Positions 34,729 to 43,316 of a DNA stretch of 64,000 nucleotides are shown in pieces. The first letter of the stretch is position 1. Every line of letters begins with the position of its first letter. The DNA lies in contig NZ_JBBVGT010000003.1 in NCBI RefSeq assembly GCF_042159835.1, forward strand, positions 372,001 to 436,000. The letters are read 5' to 3'. The stretch comes from Albibacterium profundi. GTDB lineage: Bacteria; Bacteroidota; Bacteroidia; Sphingobacteriales; Sphingobacteriaceae. A program made the position numbers and the translations under genes. A model generated the notes under the pieces. It had not been told where the DNA came from, did not search any database, and saw only the letters and a list, made by a program, of their open reading frames with translations.

Positions 34729-35490
34729 ATGATAAACAAGACTTTTCAAGGTAGTTTGCAAGTTAGGGAGTTCGAAACTAGGAGCGAAATGGGGGAGGCC
34801 GCTGCTCAGTCGGTTATTTTAACGATTAAAAATCTTTTAGAAGAAAAAGACTACGTTAATATGGTGTTCGCTTCTGCACCATCTCAAAATGAATTCTTGA
34901 CGGGACTGGTTGCAGCTGAGGATGTGGATTGGTCGCGTATCAACGCATTTCATATGGATGAATATATTGGACTTGCCTCAAAACATCCCCAAACTTTTGC
35001 CAATTTTCTACGTGAAAAACTGTTTAATCTTCTGCCGTTTAACCACGTTTACTATATAAATGGTAACAACGAAAACCCCTTGGGGGAATGTGAACGATAT
35101 ACAGAATTATTAAAAATGAAGTCGATCGATATTGTTTGCATGGGGATAGGCGAAAATAACCACATAGCATTCAATGATCCCCATGTCGCAAATTTTAGCG
35201 ATTCTCAACTTGTGAAAATTGTTGATCTAGACGATGATAGTAGACAGCAACAGGTAAACGACGGCTGTTTTGCTTCGATAGGTGAGGTGCCTACACACGC
35301 ATTAACGCTTACAATACCCGCACTTATGAATGCCGATTATATTTACTGTATTGTTCCTGGTAAAAATAAAGCTAGGGCAATTTTCCACACCCTAAAAGAT
35401 GACATAAGCACACGGTATCCGTCGACCGTCCTGAGAACTCATCCCAATGCGACGCTTTTTATAGATAAAGACAGTGCATCACTCTTATAG
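34729..35490 (+). CDS. NagB-like sugar-phosphate isomerase/deaminase
   Basis: A 253-residue protein of the NagB/6-phosphogluconolactonase fold. FHMDEYIGL matches the NagB MDEYxGL block with its catalytic Asp. The second active-site block is GIGENNHIAFNDP, where E. coli NagB has GxGxDGHIAFNEP: the Asp is N143 and the Glu is Asp, while H145 is kept. It therefore belongs to a NagB-like branch whose deaminase activity is not assured. It is under its own copy of the composite operator. Confidence 0.82.
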   Translation: MINKTFQGSLQVREFETRSEMGEAAAQSVILTIKNLLEEKDYVNMVFASAPSQNEFLTGLVAAEDVDWSRINAFHMDEYIGLASKHPQTFANFLREKLFNLLPFNHVYYINGNNENPLGECERYTELLKMKSIDIVCMGIGENNHIAFNDPHVANFSDSQLVKIVDLDDDSRQQQVNDGCFASIGEVPTHALTLTIPALMNADYIYCIVPGKNKARAIFHTLKDDISTRYPSTVLRTHPNATLFIDKDSASLL

Positions 35491-35777
35491 ATAAATAGAC
35501 CTGCCCGCGAAGTAAAAACTCCATATGCTGCCCACCGAGTGTAATCAATAAATGTATTATTCTCCATGTCTGAATATAGCTATCTAGGATGGTTCATTTG
35601 ATTAAACTGAACATCCAGTTTCGAGCTTAATTTGAAAGTTGAGTTAAAAGACAATCAGAAAATAAAGTAGATAAATTTAAAAAAACTCGGAGCAGAAGTA
35701 CAAAAGAAATTGCCATATATTCAAAAAAAGTATTATATTAACGAACACATAAGTTAACCAGTCTAAATTCTTTTATT

Positions 35778-36128
35778 ATGAAAAAATCAATCTTCTTTTT
35801 AGTATTTACTTTTTTATTGACCGCGTCGAGCTCAACAAATGTAGCTTTAGCTCAGCCTACCGTACATTACAATGGCGGCTCTGGCCCCATTATAGAGATA
35901 ACCTATACATCTTCTGGCATAACGATAGTCCCCAAACCGGGAGATCACTTGAAAAAATTCAGAATTGACTGGATATTGCCTGGGGGAGGTATGTATTCTC
36001 AACCGATGTATTCCGGCGTACCGCTTTATTTGCAATCTTATGATTTCATCATCAGTTCAGAGTGGCACTCTTTTCCCCCTAATGGGGTGGATACCCATAC
36101 ATCAGTATGTTATTTTTCAATCTATTAA
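35778..36128 (+). CDS. Small secreted protein of unknown function
   Basis: A 116-residue protein with a clear Sec signal: charged MKKS, hydrophobic core and cleavage near ALAQ at residue 26. The mature part (about 90 residues) is rich in Tyr, Ser and Pro and has a single Cys near the C-terminus; no family is recognised. It lies alone in an AT-rich stretch and is followed by a strong terminator. The A-rich leader and the terminator support a real gene. Confidence 0.55.
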   Translation: MKKSIFFLVFTFLLTASSSTNVALAQPTVHYNGGSGPIIEITYTSSGITIVPKPGDHLKKFRIDWILPGGGMYSQPMYSGVPLYLQSYDFIISSEWHSFPPNGVDTHTSVCYFSIY

Positions 36129-36140
36129 ACATCAACGTCA

Positions 36141-36186
36141 AAAATAAAAAGAGTTAGTGAATATCTCCATTAGCTCTTTTTATTTT
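36141..36186 (+). terminator. Terminator behind the small secreted protein
   Basis: Perfect 13-bp outer arms at 36141-36153 and 36174-36186, extended inward by six further pairs including two G-U wobbles, leaving an 8-base loop. The right arm ends in TTTTTATTTT. Confidence 0.75.
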
Positions 36187-36521
36187 CATTACAATGAAAT
36201 GCCCAACTTTGATGTTAGTTGATAACAGAAAAATTTTAAAGCCAAACACTCATCTTTTTTCAGATGTTTCAAAACTACAGATCATATAGCCAACAAATAG
36301 ATTGATCCTAATTTATTAATCTGAATGTAGCATGCTTGATGTTTTGGCTTTAACTTGGCAAGATTTAATATTTAAATCTAAAAGTGCTGTAGTCGAAACT
36401 TTGAAGTAAGAGTTTATTTTAACCATTGCGACCATTGAAAGATCTAATAAACAATACAATAGTCGAAACTATATCTAAAAAGGTTATATCACGACGGACC
36501 TAACAACCCCACCTATAAAGA
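36187..36521. other. AT-rich non-coding stretch
   Basis: No plausible ORF. It holds an 8-bp-arm palindrome at 36361-36379 (AGATTTAA-TAT-TTAAATCT) and a direct repeat TAGTCGAAACT at 36390 and 36460, 70 bp apart. Nothing else is recognised. Confidence 0.5.
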
Positions 36522-36612
36522 GCTTTAGATAATCAATATTATGATTTTTTATAAATCAATCATGATTTGACAATAATCTAAACCCCCTTGTATGAAGCTG
36601 GAAAAACCTAAT
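36522..36612 (-). repeat. Inverted repeat element, copy A (left of ThuA/PVC module)
   Basis: 91 bp whose reverse complement matches 42901-42993 at 82 of 91 aligned positions with one 2-base gap. It contains a shared uninterrupted 30-base core. The inner 65-70 bp is itself flanked by imperfect 12-bp terminal inverted repeats of the GGTTTAGATAAT type, so the element is palindromic in outline. It lies 375 bp upstream of the ThuA/PVC gene. Confidence 0.8.
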
Positions 36613-36792
36613 GAATTAGTTTCTTTTATTTGTGGTTTTTAAGATATTTATTCTATATTAGTTTCATTATAAGACTAAATTAGTTCCGATTTATATATCG
36701 ATTATGTCTGTAGCCTTTTGAGGCTGCGTGATTAACGAGTATCATAAACGGTCAATGTCTTTGGTAAACAGAAGATAAAGGACAGGAACAAG

Positions 36793-36806
36793 CGTAATCG
36801 ATTACG
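36793..36806. promoter_or_regulatory. LacI-type operator upstream of the ThuA/PVC module
   Basis: CGTAATCGATTACG is a perfect 14-bp palindrome sharing all 12 core bases with the galK operator at 23006. It lies 181 bp upstream of the ThuA/PVC gene. A common LacI-family regulator for both operons is implied. The rest of 36613-36987 has no ORF or other recognised signal. Confidence 0.6.
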
Positions 36807-36987
36807 TTGGTGAGAAACAATATAACCGTAAAAGAAACTATTTAAAAAAGAGAATACTAATTGTGTCTATGCAAGTAGCTAAAACGATTAACTGGTCAGT
36901 GTGAATTGTAATATTTTCTCATGTCGAGAAGATACAACTGTGATTATGCTAATCAAAGACTTAACTAAAATAAATTAACAAAACCCC

Positions 36988-39900
36988 ATGTTTAAAAACC
37001 AAATTAACAAAAGAAGAAGGACACCGAGACTGATTTTATCCTTCTTTTTAATCGGAATGCTTGTAGCTGCGGCTTGTGCGCCTAAAGTTGTTTCTCAGCA
37101 GGATACGACCTCTACATCGCAAGATCCGATTAATCCTAAGAGAATAGAAGTTCTCTTTTTGGGTCATAAAAGTACCCATCACGATTCATATCGATATGCA
37201 CCTTGGTTGGCGATTAAGCTCTTTCAGAGCGGTATTAATATGACCTATACAGACGATTTGGCTGATTTGAATCTAGAAAACCTTGAAAAGTTTGACGGCC
37301 TCATCATCTATGCAAATCATGATACTATTTCTGCTAGTCAGGAGGCCGCGTTAAAAGGATTCGTTGAAGGTGGAAAAGGTCTCATCCCGCTTCATTCAGC
37401 AACTGGTTGTTTTAAGAACTCGGAATGGTATATTCAAACCGTCGGTGGCCAGTTCGCTTCGCATGGTGAAGGTGTCTTCAAGGGTACAATTGTCAACTCA
37501 GATCACCCGGTTATGCAGGGTATAACTGAGTTCGAAACTTGGGACGAAACCTATGTTCACCAAGCTCTTAATCCGGATAAAACGGTGTTAATGGAACGCG
37601 TAGAAGGCGATCATCACGAACCTTACACCTGGGTTCGAGAACAAGGAAAGGGTCGCGTGTTCTATACTGCTTATGGACATGATGAAAAAACATGGAAAAA
37701 CATTGGGTTTTTAAATCTTGTTCGGAATGGAGTGCTTTGGGCTGTCGGCGATCAAGCGGTTGCAGAGATGAAAGCATTGAACATTCCAAACGTGGATATC
37801 TATGATAGTGACACAATTTCTGATTATACAGCAAGGCATATTGTGCCTACGATTCAAGAAGCTCTCGAACCTTCAGAATCTACGAAGTTAACACAGGTGT
37901 TGGCCGATTTTGATATTGAGCTATTCGCTTCTGAACCTGATATTATTAATCCGATCGCTATGGCGTGGGACGAACGTGGACGCTTGTGGATTGTTGAGTC
38001 GGTAGACTATCCGAATACATTTGTTGAAACGGATGGTTTAGCAAACGACCGTATCAAAATCTGTGAAGACACAGATGGCGATGGTAAAGCAGATAAGTTT
38101 ACCGTGTTTGCAGACGGCTTGAATATTCCTACAAGTATCGTATTTGCTAACGGAGGGATAATTGTGTCTGAAGCTCCGGATTTTGTTTTCTTAAAGGACA
38201 CCGACGGAGATGATGTCGCAGACGTTCGTGAAGTTCTGATGACTGGATGGAACAAAAATGACACACACGCCGGACCGTCTAATTTGCTGTACGGTTTTGA
38301 TAATAAGATATGGGGTGTTACCGGATATGCAGGTTTCGAAGGCGAGATTGATGGGGAGAAGATGAAATTCTCACAAGGTGTTTATCATTTCAATCCAGAT
38401 GGAAGTGACTTTGATTTCCTTGCCCCGACAAGCAATAATACCTGGGGATTGGGCTTTACAGAGGATAATAATGTATTTATATCGACTGCGAATAATACGC
38501 ACAGCGCTTACTATTCAATGCCTGAGCAGCTGTTGAAACACAAGCTTCCTGAGAATGAAGATTACCCTAGAATATCAGCGGTGCAGAAGATAGACGGTCA
38601 CTATGATTTACATACGATGACGCCAAACCTGCGACAAGTAGACGTGGTAGGTGGTTTTACGGCGGCGGCTGGACATGATTTCTATACGGCTCGTGACTTT
38701 CCTAAGGAATATTGGAACCGAATAGCTTTCGTATCAGAACCAACGGTTCGTTTGGTGCACAATTCGATCATTGAACCTGACGGTGCTGGATTTACTGAAA
38801 AAGACGGGTGGAATTTATTAGCGAGTTCAGACGAATGGTTTGGTCCGGTACAGTCTTCTGTGGGTCCAGATGGAGCTGTTTGGGTAGCTGATTGGTATAA
38901 TTTTATTATTCAACACAATGTTTTTGTTCCAGCGCAAGCTCCAGCTGAATTTGTATTACCATTTAAGGATCAACCGAAAGGGCCGGGAAATGCATTCTCA
39001 AGTCCAATGCGCGATACTAATCATGGTCGAATTTATCGGATTGTGTACAAAGATTCCGAAGCAAAGGAACCCATGTCTCTCTCAAAAGATAATTTGGAAG
39101 GATTGGTTGAAGCCATCAAGAATGATAATAAATTTTGGAGAACAACGGCTCAACGACTTATTGTTGAATCACAGAATCAAGATGCACTTCCCGGTCTTTA
39201 TGAAATTGTGAATGACCAGTCGGTCGACGAGATCGGCTTGAATAGCCCTGCGGTACACGCATTGTGGACATTGCATGGTTTGGGTGCTTTAGATGGTTCA
39301 AATGAGCAAGCGCTGGCTGTTGCGGAGAAAGCATTAGATCACCCCGCAGCAGGTGTTCGAAAAGCAGCGGTTCAAGTTTTTCCAAAAACAGAACAGGGTA
39401 TCTTGACTATTCAAGAGCATGGCCTGTTAGAAGATCCAAACTTGAATACCCGCTTGGCGACATTTGTTGAACTTGCATTGCTTCCGGCTTCTAATCAGGC
39501 TGGTGCGCTCGTATATCAAGCTAGTTTGGATAAAGAAAATGAAGCGGATAAGTGGTTGTCACAGGCAATTTATTCGGCAGCAGTTGTCCATCGTGATGGT
39601 TTTAGACAAGCACAAAGCGCGAATGCTGCTTCCAGCAGTTCATTTACGAACAGGATTGTTGAAGGACTTAATAGTGAATTCCCAGTTGAAAAGCCAAAGC
39701 CGAAAGAGGAGCCTAAAAAAGAAAAGCCAGCACCGGTAAAAGAAAAGCCGAAAGTAACCAAGGTGACAATCAGTGTTGTTAAAGATATTATGCAATACGA
39801 CAAAAAATTGATTACTTTAAAGGCTGGTGATCGGGTTTCTCTACGATTTGTTAATCCAGACGGTATGTTGCATAATTTATTAATAATCAAACCAGGTAGT

Positions 39901-40131
39901 CTTCAAAAGGTAGGCGCAGCTGCTGATGCCATGTTGAGAAATCCTAACGCAGCCGATTTGCAATATGTTCCGAGGGTTCCTGAAGTATTGTTTTCAACTA
40001 AGTTGTTGTCGACTGGTGAATCGGATACCATTGAATTTACCGTGCCGAGTACACCGGGAGATTATCCATTCGTTTGTACGTTTCCGGGGCACTGGAGAGG
40101 TATGAATGGTATTATTCGTGTAACTAAATAA
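36988..40131 (+). CDS. ThuA domain / PVC-type beta-propeller / cupredoxin fusion lipoprotein
   Basis: A 1047-residue lipoprotein; the lipobox Cys is C30 (VAAAC). Residues about 50-255 form a ThuA-like domain (IEVLFLGHKSTHH, IPLHSATGCF). Residues about 305-690 form the PVC-type dehydrogenase propeller (FASEPDIINPIAMAWDERGRLWI, DTDGDGKAD). HEAT-like helices follow, then a Lys/Pro/Glu-rich linker near 897-923, then a plastocyanin/azurin-like domain with copper ligands H962, C1030, H1035 and M1039. No CxxCH haem motif is present, so copper rather than cytochrome c would take the electrons. Probably a periplasmic or outer-membrane sugar dehydrogenase. Confidence 0.88.
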   Translation: MFKNQINKRRRTPRLILSFFLIGMLVAAACAPKVVSQQDTTSTSQDPINPKRIEVLFLGHKSTHHDSYRYAPWLAIKLFQSGINMTYTDDLADLNLENLEKFDGLIIYANHDTISASQEAALKGFVEGGKGLIPLHSATGCFKNSEWYIQTVGGQFASHGEGVFKGTIVNSDHPVMQGITEFETWDETYVHQALNPDKTVLMERVEGDHHEPYTWVREQGKGRVFYTAYGHDEKTWKNIGFLNLVRNGVLWAVGDQAVAEMKALNIPNVDIYDSDTISDYTARHIVPTIQEALEPSESTKLTQVLADFDIELFASEPDIINPIAMAWDERGRLWIVESVDYPNTFVETDGLANDRIKICEDTDGDGKADKFTVFADGLNIPTSIVFANGGIIVSEAPDFVFLKDTDGDDVADVREVLMTGWNKNDTHAGPSNLLYGFDNKIWGVTGYAGFEGEIDGEKMKFSQGVYHFNPDGSDFDFLAPTSNNTWGLGFTEDNNVFISTANNTHSAYYSMPEQLLKHKLPENEDYPRISAVQKIDGHYDLHTMTPNLRQVDVVGGFTAAAGHDFYTARDFPKEYWNRIAFVSEPTVRLVHNSIIEPDGAGFTEKDGWNLLASSDEWFGPVQSSVGPDGAVWVADWYNFIIQHNVFVPAQAPAEFVLPFKDQPKGPGNAFSSPMRDTNHGRIYRIVYKDSEAKEPMSLSKDNLEGLVEAIKNDNKFWRTTAQRLIVESQNQDALPGLYEIVNDQSVDEIGLNSPAVHALWTLHGLGALDGSNEQALAVAEKALDHPAAGVRKAAVQVFPKTEQGILTIQEHGLLEDPNLNTRLATFVELALLPASNQAGALVYQASLDKENEADKWLSQAIYSAAVVHRDGFRQAQSANAASSSSFTNRIVEGLNSEFPVEKPKPKEEPKKEKPAPVKEKPKVTKVTISVVKDIMQYDKKLITLKAGDRVSLRFVNPDGMLHNLLIIKPGSLQKVGAAADAMLRNPNAADLQYVPRVPEVLFSTKLLSTGESDTIEFTVPSTPGDYPFVCTFPGHWRGMNGIIRVTK

Positions 40132-40138
40132 AGAATAT

Positions 40139-40873
40139 ATGAAAAAGTATCTAATTCGCAGGTCTTTCATGATCAGACTCTTACTGCTTGTTATCCTCGC
40201 TTATGGTGTGGGCAATGCCGGCGCATATGCTAAAGCACCCATTCGTGTTTTAATGGTAGGCGGAGGTGCATCACACGATTTCAACACCTGGTATAAAGAT
40301 GCTGATGTAGCCACCTTGGAAAAGGATGGTTTTGCGGAAGTGACGTATACCGATGACGTTAGTCAGATCCTCGATCACCTGTCGACAGTCGATGTATTGC
40401 TTTTGACGAATAACCAACCTATTAATGATCCGGCAACTCGCGAAGCTATCTTTGACTTTGTAAAAGCTGGAAAGGGTTTGGTATTGGCTCATGCGGCTCT
40501 GTGGTACAACTGGGCAGACTGGCCGGAATACAATCAAACCTTAGTAAGTGGCGGTTCTCGTGGACACGATCCATATGGTGCGTTTACTGTGTCAATCGTT
40601 AAAAAGCATCCAGTTGTAAAAGGCGTAGATAAAACATTCGAGTTAAAGGACGAACTCTATTATCAAAAGGTAGATGCAGCAGGACCCGGTGTCACAGTGT
40701 TAGCTGAAGCGAAGAATAAGGAGTCTGGTGATTCATTTCCTTCGGTATTTATCGTTAATAATGCTGACGCCAGAATCGTTGGAATTGCTTTAGGTCACGA
40801 TGGAGAAGCTCATAACTTGGATAATTATAAAATAATGTTAAAAAATGCTGTTAAGTGGACAGCTAATAAATAA
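40139..40873 (+). CDS. ThuA domain protein, secreted
   Basis: A 244-residue ThuA-like protein, 7 bp behind the previous gene. The first 30 residues look like a signal peptide (RLLLLVILAYGVGNAGAYA). The mature chain is a class I glutamine-amidotransferase-like fold: IRVLMVGGGASHDFNTWYKD, VDVLLLTNNQP, GKGLVLAHAALWYNW, the HDPYGAFTV block and the C-terminal VGIALGHDGEAHN. ThuA was first linked to trehalose use; recent work ties such proteins to keto-sugar processing, though I cannot assign this one. Confidence 0.88.
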   Translation: MKKYLIRRSFMIRLLLLVILAYGVGNAGAYAKAPIRVLMVGGGASHDFNTWYKDADVATLEKDGFAEVTYTDDVSQILDHLSTVDVLLLTNNQPINDPATREAIFDFVKAGKGLVLAHAALWYNWADWPEYNQTLVSGGSRGHDPYGAFTVSIVKKHPVVKGVDKTFELKDELYYQKVDAAGPGVTVLAEAKNKESGDSFPSVFIVNNADARIVGIALGHDGEAHNLDNYKIMLKNAVKWTANK

Positions 40874-40897
40874 ATTATAAACAAAAAAAGAAAAACT

Positions 40898-42016
40898 ATG
40901 GAAGAGAAAAAAATCACGGTTGTTATCGTCGGGATGGGTTTTGGAAAAGAGTTCATTGCAATTTATCAAGCGCATCCAAACATTAAGGCTGTCGGAATCT
41001 GTACACGAAATGAGAACACCTTAAATGAACTGAAAAACAAATTCAACCTTGATGATGATTTATGTTTTACCAATTTCGATGACGTGACAAAGCGGGACGA
41101 CGTGGATGCTATTCACATCGTCACTCCTGTTCCTGAACACGCGCGGATGACCTTAGCTTCCCTGAACGCTAATAAGCATACAGCCTGTACAATACCGATG
41201 GCTATGACCGTTGAGGATTGCAAAGCTATTGTTGAAGCCAAAAGAAAGGCGAACAAAGTATACATGATGATGGAAACCGCTTTGTATACTCGCGAGTTCC
41301 TATATGGTCTAAAACTTGCTGAAACAGGCGAACTGGGAAGAATCCAATTTGTTAGAGGCTCTCACATCCAGGACATGAGCATGGAAGGTTGGGCCGAGTA
41401 CTGGAAAGGTTTCCCTCCGATGCTGAATGGAACACATGCGATTTCTCCACTTTTGAGAATCAACAATACCAAAGCAGAGTCGGTAGTTTGCCATGGTTCA
41501 GGTAAATTATCTGAAGATTTGGCGAAACGATACAATGCCCCCTATGCGGTTGAGACAGCTACATTTAAGTTGAAAAACTCTGATGTAGTTGCCGAAGCTA
41601 CACGCTCTCTTTTCGATGTTGTACGTCAGTACCGTGAGAGCTATGATGTTTATGGCGATAAAATGTCGTTCGAATGGGAACAACTTCAAGATGAAAATCA
41701 TGTGATCTTTGATGGCGGTGAGAATGCCGAACGAATTGATGTGCCTGATACAGATGAATTGTTAATAGAGCCGATCAAACATTTTACAAAGAGAGAGAAA
41801 ATTGATGACCCAAATCACGTATCGTTCTTACAAGGAGCAGGACACGGTGGCTCGCACCCACATTTAGTTCAGGAGTTTGTGGCCGCTATAGTTGAAGGAC
41901 GGAACTCGGCTGTAGATGCTGATGTAGCTGCAAACTATACCTGTGCAGGTATTTGTGCACATGAATCTGCGATGAAAGGCGGTGTGCGCGTAGAAATTCC
42001 TGATTTTGAACTATAA
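40898..42016 (+). CDS. Gfo/Idh/MocA oxidoreductase, paralogue 1
   Basis: A 372-residue cytoplasmic protein. The Rossmann motif is VVIVGMGFGKEFIAIYQ, and the usual EKP is replaced by CTIPMAM. YMMMETALYTREF and the AGHGGSHPHLVQEFV block in the C-terminal third recall NAD-dependent GH109-like enzymes and related isomer-forming oxidoreductases. It pairs with the epimerase-like gene 30 bp downstream. The same pair recurs in reverse order at 62185-64000, with matching GFG start, TxPMA and MMMET motifs. Confidence 0.88.
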   Translation: MEEKKITVVIVGMGFGKEFIAIYQAHPNIKAVGICTRNENTLNELKNKFNLDDDLCFTNFDDVTKRDDVDAIHIVTPVPEHARMTLASLNANKHTACTIPMAMTVEDCKAIVEAKRKANKVYMMMETALYTREFLYGLKLAETGELGRIQFVRGSHIQDMSMEGWAEYWKGFPPMLNGTHAISPLLRINNTKAESVVCHGSGKLSEDLAKRYNAPYAVETATFKLKNSDVVAEATRSLFDVVRQYRESYDVYGDKMSFEWEQLQDENHVIFDGGENAERIDVPDTDELLIEPIKHFTKREKIDDPNHVSFLQGAGHGGSHPHLVQEFVAAIVEGRNSAVDADVAANYTCAGICAHESAMKGGVRVEIPDFEL

Positions 42017-42046
42017 ACAGATTGTCAAATAAATAAAAGAAGAACT

Positions 42047-42889
42047 ATGAAATTTGGGGTGAGTACATTCGTGTGGGTCTCTCCGTTTAACACGGCGTCG
42101 TTCGATTTGGTCCATAAGATTAAAGATATGGGCTATGACATCATTGAGGTAGCTGTAGAAGATAAGGACATTATCGATTGGGCAAGACTGAAAAAGCTTA
42201 CTGATGAGGTCGGTTTGAGTGTCACCATAAGCGGAGCTTTCGGTACAGAACGCGATATCGCAAGCGACGATCCGGAATTTAGAAAGACGGGCTTATCGTA
42301 TATTAAAGACTGCGTTCAGATAGCCAACGAAATGGAAAGCCCCGTATTTGGTGGGCCTCTCTATTCTGCGGTCGGAAAAACTCGTGTTGTCTCTGACGAG
42401 CAAAAGAAAAAGGAAAGAGACTGGTGTATCGAAAATCTGTTTGAAGCGGCAAAATTTGCCGAGCGATATGGTATTGTCTTGGGCTTAGAGCCGCTCAATC
42501 GTTTTGAAACTGATATGATTAATACGGGAGACCAAGCACTTTCATTGATTAAGGAAGTTGACAGCCCGTATTTAAAAATATTGCTTGATACCTTCCATTG
42601 CAACATTGAAGAAAAGAGTATTCCAGAAACTATCCGCAAGATTGGAAAGGATCTGTGTCATGTTCAAGGGAACGAGTCGGATCGAGGTACGCCCGGTACG
42701 GGTAACCTTGATTGGGAGGGTATTCAAGAAGCACTTAATGACATTCAGTATGATGGCGCCATCGTGATCGAAACTTTCGGCGCGCCCTCAAAGGAATTAG
42801 CCAGAGCTGCTAGTATTTGGCGACCGCTGGCAAATAGCGCCGATGAATTGGCTAGCGAAGGATTAGCTTTCTATAAGCGATGTTTTTAG
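42047..42889 (+). CDS. Sugar (phosphate) isomerase/epimerase, TIM barrel, paralogue 1
   Basis: A 280-residue protein of the D-tagatose 3-epimerase-like AP-endonuclease 2 fold. By the family spacing the metal ligands are E148 (LGLEPLNRFE), D181 (LLDTFH) and E242 (VIETF). The fourth, normally His, is Q207 in HVQGNESDRG. H184 and E154 of the family active site are kept. It probably epimerises a keto sugar formed by the adjacent oxidoreductase, with an altered metal site. It ends 11 bp before inverted repeat copy B. Confidence 0.88.
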   Translation: MKFGVSTFVWVSPFNTASFDLVHKIKDMGYDIIEVAVEDKDIIDWARLKKLTDEVGLSVTISGAFGTERDIASDDPEFRKTGLSYIKDCVQIANEMESPVFGGPLYSAVGKTRVVSDEQKKKERDWCIENLFEAAKFAERYGIVLGLEPLNRFETDMINTGDQALSLIKEVDSPYLKILLDTFHCNIEEKSIPETIRKIGKDLCHVQGNESDRGTPGTGNLDWEGIQEALNDIQYDGAIVIETFGAPSKELARAASIWRPLANSADELASEGLAFYKRCF

Positions 42890-42900
42890 CCTAAGGCTAT

Positions 42901-42993
42901 ATTAGGTTTTTGAAGCTTCATACAAGAAGGTTTAGATAATTGTCAAATCATGATTGATTTATAAAAAAAATTATGATATTTATTATCTAAACC
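42901..42993 (+). repeat. Inverted repeat element, copy B (right of ThuA/PVC module)
   Basis: 93 bp, inverted relative to 36522-36612, starting ATTAGGTTTTT and GCTTCATACAAG and ending ATTATCTAAACC. The inner 65 bp has perfect 12-bp terminal inverted repeats (GGTTTAGATAAT at 42929-42940, complement at 42982-42993). It fills most of the gap between the epimerase gene and the DUF485 gene. Confidence 0.8.
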
Positions 42994-43019
42994 TTTTTTA
43001 TTACTCTAAAACCTAAAGT

Positions 43020-43316
43020 ATGTTGCACAAGCCTAGTACAAGTGTTAACGAAGACTATGCATCTAAAAAAAAGTCTCGTCTTGGTATTTTATTTTTCTTT
43101 ATCTATTTCTTTCTATACGGTGGATTTGTAATTATCGGGGTAGTCAATTACGAATTGCTTGCTGTTGAAACTTTGTGGGGATTAAACCTAGCGACACTCT
43201 ACGGTATTGCGTTGATTGTTTTCGCCGTACTGCTTGGGGGGCTCTATAATTTCTTTTGTTCTCGTTACGAGGATGAAGCTGAAAAGGAATTAGCTGAAAG
43301 GAGTGAGCAGGCATGA
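43020..43316 (+). CDS. DUF485 family small membrane protein
   Basis: A 98-residue protein with two hydrophobic helices (near 24-44 and 55-78), the usual layout of DUF485 proteins (YjcH-like), which are encoded just before acetate/cation symporters. Its stop overlaps the start of the symporter gene by 4 bp (ATGA), a sign of translational coupling. Confidence 0.85.
   Translation: MLHKPSTSVNEDYASKKKSRLGILFFFIYFFLYGGFVIIGVVNYELLAVETLWGLNLATLYGIALIVFAVLLGGLYNFFCSRYEDEAEKELAERSEQA

Noticed and set aside
35587..35625. Hairpin in the gap before the small secreted protein
   Set aside because: Short arms with a bulge and no T-run; it could arise by chance in AT-rich DNA.
36522..42993. Composite transposon with intact transposase
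   Set aside because: All four genes between the repeats are sugar-metabolism genes; no transposase, integrase or target-site duplication is seen.
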